Shown one piece after another: positions 4,250 to 5,317 of a DNA stretch of 5,317 nucleotides. Origin of the DNA: Actinomycetota bacterium (GTDB lineage Bacteria; Actinomycetota; Acidimicrobiia; Spongiisociales; UBA11373). The DNA is taken from contig DNGH01000047.1 of the NCBI GenBank assembly GCA_003486285.1, forward strand, positions 1-5,317. Reading direction: 5' to 3'. Every line of letters starts with the position of its first letter. Position 1 is the stretch's first letter. The position numbers were made by a program, and so were the translations under genes. The notes beneath the pieces are model-generated. The model was not told where the DNA came from. It saw nothing but the letters and a program-made list of their open reading frames with translations, and did no database searches.

Positions 4250-5317
4250 ATGAACCCACAGCACGATTTCAGGGATGATCCGGACCAGGACGTCACCACG
4301 CCCCCGGCGCTGCCTGAGGATCCCTGGCAAGCAGCCTGGCACCCGATTGAGCTCGCGGATGCGCCGGGGTGGAAGCCTCGTCGGCGCCACCGCGAGCCCG
4401 AATCCTCGGTGCGAGCCGATCGACCCGACCATCAGATCCGGCCCACGACCCACGACGCCCCACGACGGGCACCGACCCGACGGCAATGGCTCACGACGAT
4501 GCTGGTAGTCGCAGCGACGGCCTACTGGTACTTCGCGGGAGCCACCGCCGTCGTGTCGCGAGTGGTTCCCGCCGTCGCGGGGTGGACGACGGCGGCGGTG
4601 GTGGGGACATCGATGGAACCCGCGCTGGGCCCGGGGGACGTGGTTGCCTTTGCCTCCCTCGGAACCGCCCAGCCCGCGCCGGGAGCCATCATCGCCTTCG
4701 AAGATCCAGGCCACGCGGGCGTGCTCATCACCCATCGTGTCGTCGCCGTGAACGCCGACGGATCGTTTCACACCAAAGGTGACGCCAATGCTGCGCCCGA
4801 CTCGACGCCGGTCGCGCGCGACCAGGTGCTCGGCATCGCCCGTCTCGTGACGCCCGGTGCCGGCCTACCGGTCTACTGGTGGGAGTCCGGGCAGACCCTG
4901 GCTCTGGTCGCGTGGCTGGTTCTCAGCATTGCCGCACTCGTCTTCATGACGCGCCCGCTCCCCGACCCGGCGGTCCGACGCCAACGTTTGGCTCCGATTG
5001 CACTGGCCGGGCTCGTGATCGGGTCCGGACCCATGATCGCGGTCACCGCCAACTTCAGCGCGGCCACCGTCAATTCGGGCAACTACCTCACAGCGGCGCT
5101 CTATCACGACGCTGAGCACATCGGCACCACGGATTGCGGCACCGGGTCGAGCCAAGTGACGATCCCGAGTGCGATTCCTGCAGGGCGAACGGTGGTGATC
5201 ACGCTCGCGGTCGCCGCGACCACCGGCGGGCCGACCTTTGCTGCCACCGACTCCAGGGGCAACACCTACACAGTGGACGCCATCGCAAGTGACGGCAACC
5301 GCACCCGCGTGGCCATC
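4250..5317 (+). CDS. SipW/ER-type signal peptidase I fused to a signal-like segment and extracellular domain (partial)
   Basis: The frame is open from ATG 4250 to the last base (356 codons), so the C-terminus is missing. Layout: a cytoplasmic N-terminal tail of about 79 residues, acidic then basic (many Arg at 43-78); TM1 at about 80-103; an S26 catalytic domain with GTSMEPAL (119-126, nucleophile Ser121), ITHRVVAV (160-167, His162 replacing the usual Lys) and TKGDAN (175-180, Asp178); TM2 at about 215-233; a short basic loop MTRPLPDPAVRRQR (233-246); a third hydrophobic segment (248-265) running into AVTANFSAATVNSGNYLTAA; then a Thr/Val-rich, probably beta-sandwich domain with ATDSRGNTYTVDA (332-344). 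Ser-His-Asp rather than Ser-Lys marks the SipW/archaeal/ER class. The third segment mimics the neighbouring substrate's signal peptide and cleavage site. Topology by charge is N-in, catalytic domain out, loop in, C-domain out. Likely role: processing the upstream TasA-like protein and perhaps itself. The ribosome binding site is weak (GGGACGGG), suggesting translational coupling; an in-frame GTG at 4247 is an alternative start. Confidence 0.9.
   Translation, partial: MNPQHDFRDDPDQDVTTPPALPEDPWQAAWHPIELADAPGWKPRRRHREPESSVRADRPDHQIRPTTHDAPRRAPTRRQWLTTMLVVAATAYWYFAGATAVVSRVVPAVAGWTTAAVVGTSMEPALGPGDVVAFASLGTAQPAPGAIIAFEDPGHAGVLITHRVVAVNADGSFHTKGDANAAPDSTPVARDQVLGIARLVTPGAGLPVYWWESGQTLALVAWLVLSIAALVFMTRPLPDPAVRRQRLAPIALAGLVIGSGPMIAVTANFSAATVNSGNYLTAALYHDAEHIGTTDCGTGSSQVTIPSAIPAGRTVVITLAVAATTGGPTFAATDSRGNTYTVDAIASDGNRTRVAI

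Noticed and set aside
2881..4299. 472-residue minus-strand open frame
   Set aside because: It overlaps both the oxidoreductase (in another frame) and the TasA-like gene; low-complexity Arg/Gly-rich translation with no recognisable domain.
1..5317. tRNA, rRNA, insertion sequence or transposase
   Set aside because: No tRNA-like cloverleaf, rRNA signature, transposase motif or terminal inverted repeats of an IS were recognised on either strand by eye.

Overview
The window is GC-rich throughout, with strong G/C preference at third codon positions and frequent GTG starts. It carries a mycobacterial-type dCTP deaminase and a predicted F420-dependent oxidoreductase. Together these point to an actinobacterium (Actinomycetota). 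A free-living lineage such as Acidimicrobiia is a guess; no marker in the window fixes the class. Gene calls come from reading the translations, not from database searches.

Layout, left to right. (1) 1-551, minus: the N-terminal part of a secreted, acidic, helix-rich protein of unknown function, running off the left edge. (2) 552-788: a gap holding a striking inverted pair of tandem heptamer arrays (680-750). (3) 789-1358, minus: dcd, a dCTP deaminase of the bifunctional (dCTP to dUMP) type, apparently translated from a leaderless GTG start. (4) 1401-2192, plus: an alpha/beta-hydrolase with an intact Ser-Asp-His triad, divergent from dcd. (5) 2193-2465: a gap between convergent genes with a perfect 10-bp inverted repeat, a 19-bp direct repeat, and minus-strand reading-frame fragments that look like the decayed C-terminus of a family-4 glycosyltransferase. 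(6) 2466-3467, minus: a luciferase-like (LLM) oxidoreductase of the TIGR03842 / CPS_4043 type. (7) 3468-3657: a divergent intergenic region with repeated ATCCGGGA boxes. (8) 3658-4224, plus: a TasA/CalY (camelysin)-like secreted protein with a SipW-type signal peptide. (9) 4250 to the right edge, plus: a SipW/ER-type signal peptidase (Ser-His dyad), open to the end of the window.

The most interesting part is the last pair. In Bacillus, SipW is a dedicated signal peptidase that matures the biofilm-fibre protein TasA. Here a TasA-like substrate and a SipW-like peptidase lie 25 bp apart, presumably in one operon. The peptidase does not stop after its catalytic domain and second membrane helix. 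It continues into a third hydrophobic segment that copies the signal-peptide and cleavage-site pattern of the neighbouring substrate (shared FSA-x-T-x-N-x-GN spacing), followed by an extracellular-looking beta-rich domain. It therefore looks like an enzyme fused to its own substrate, perhaps self-cleaving to release a secreted domain.

The remaining genes (nucleotide metabolism, hydrolase, oxidoreductase) show no obvious functional link to this module.
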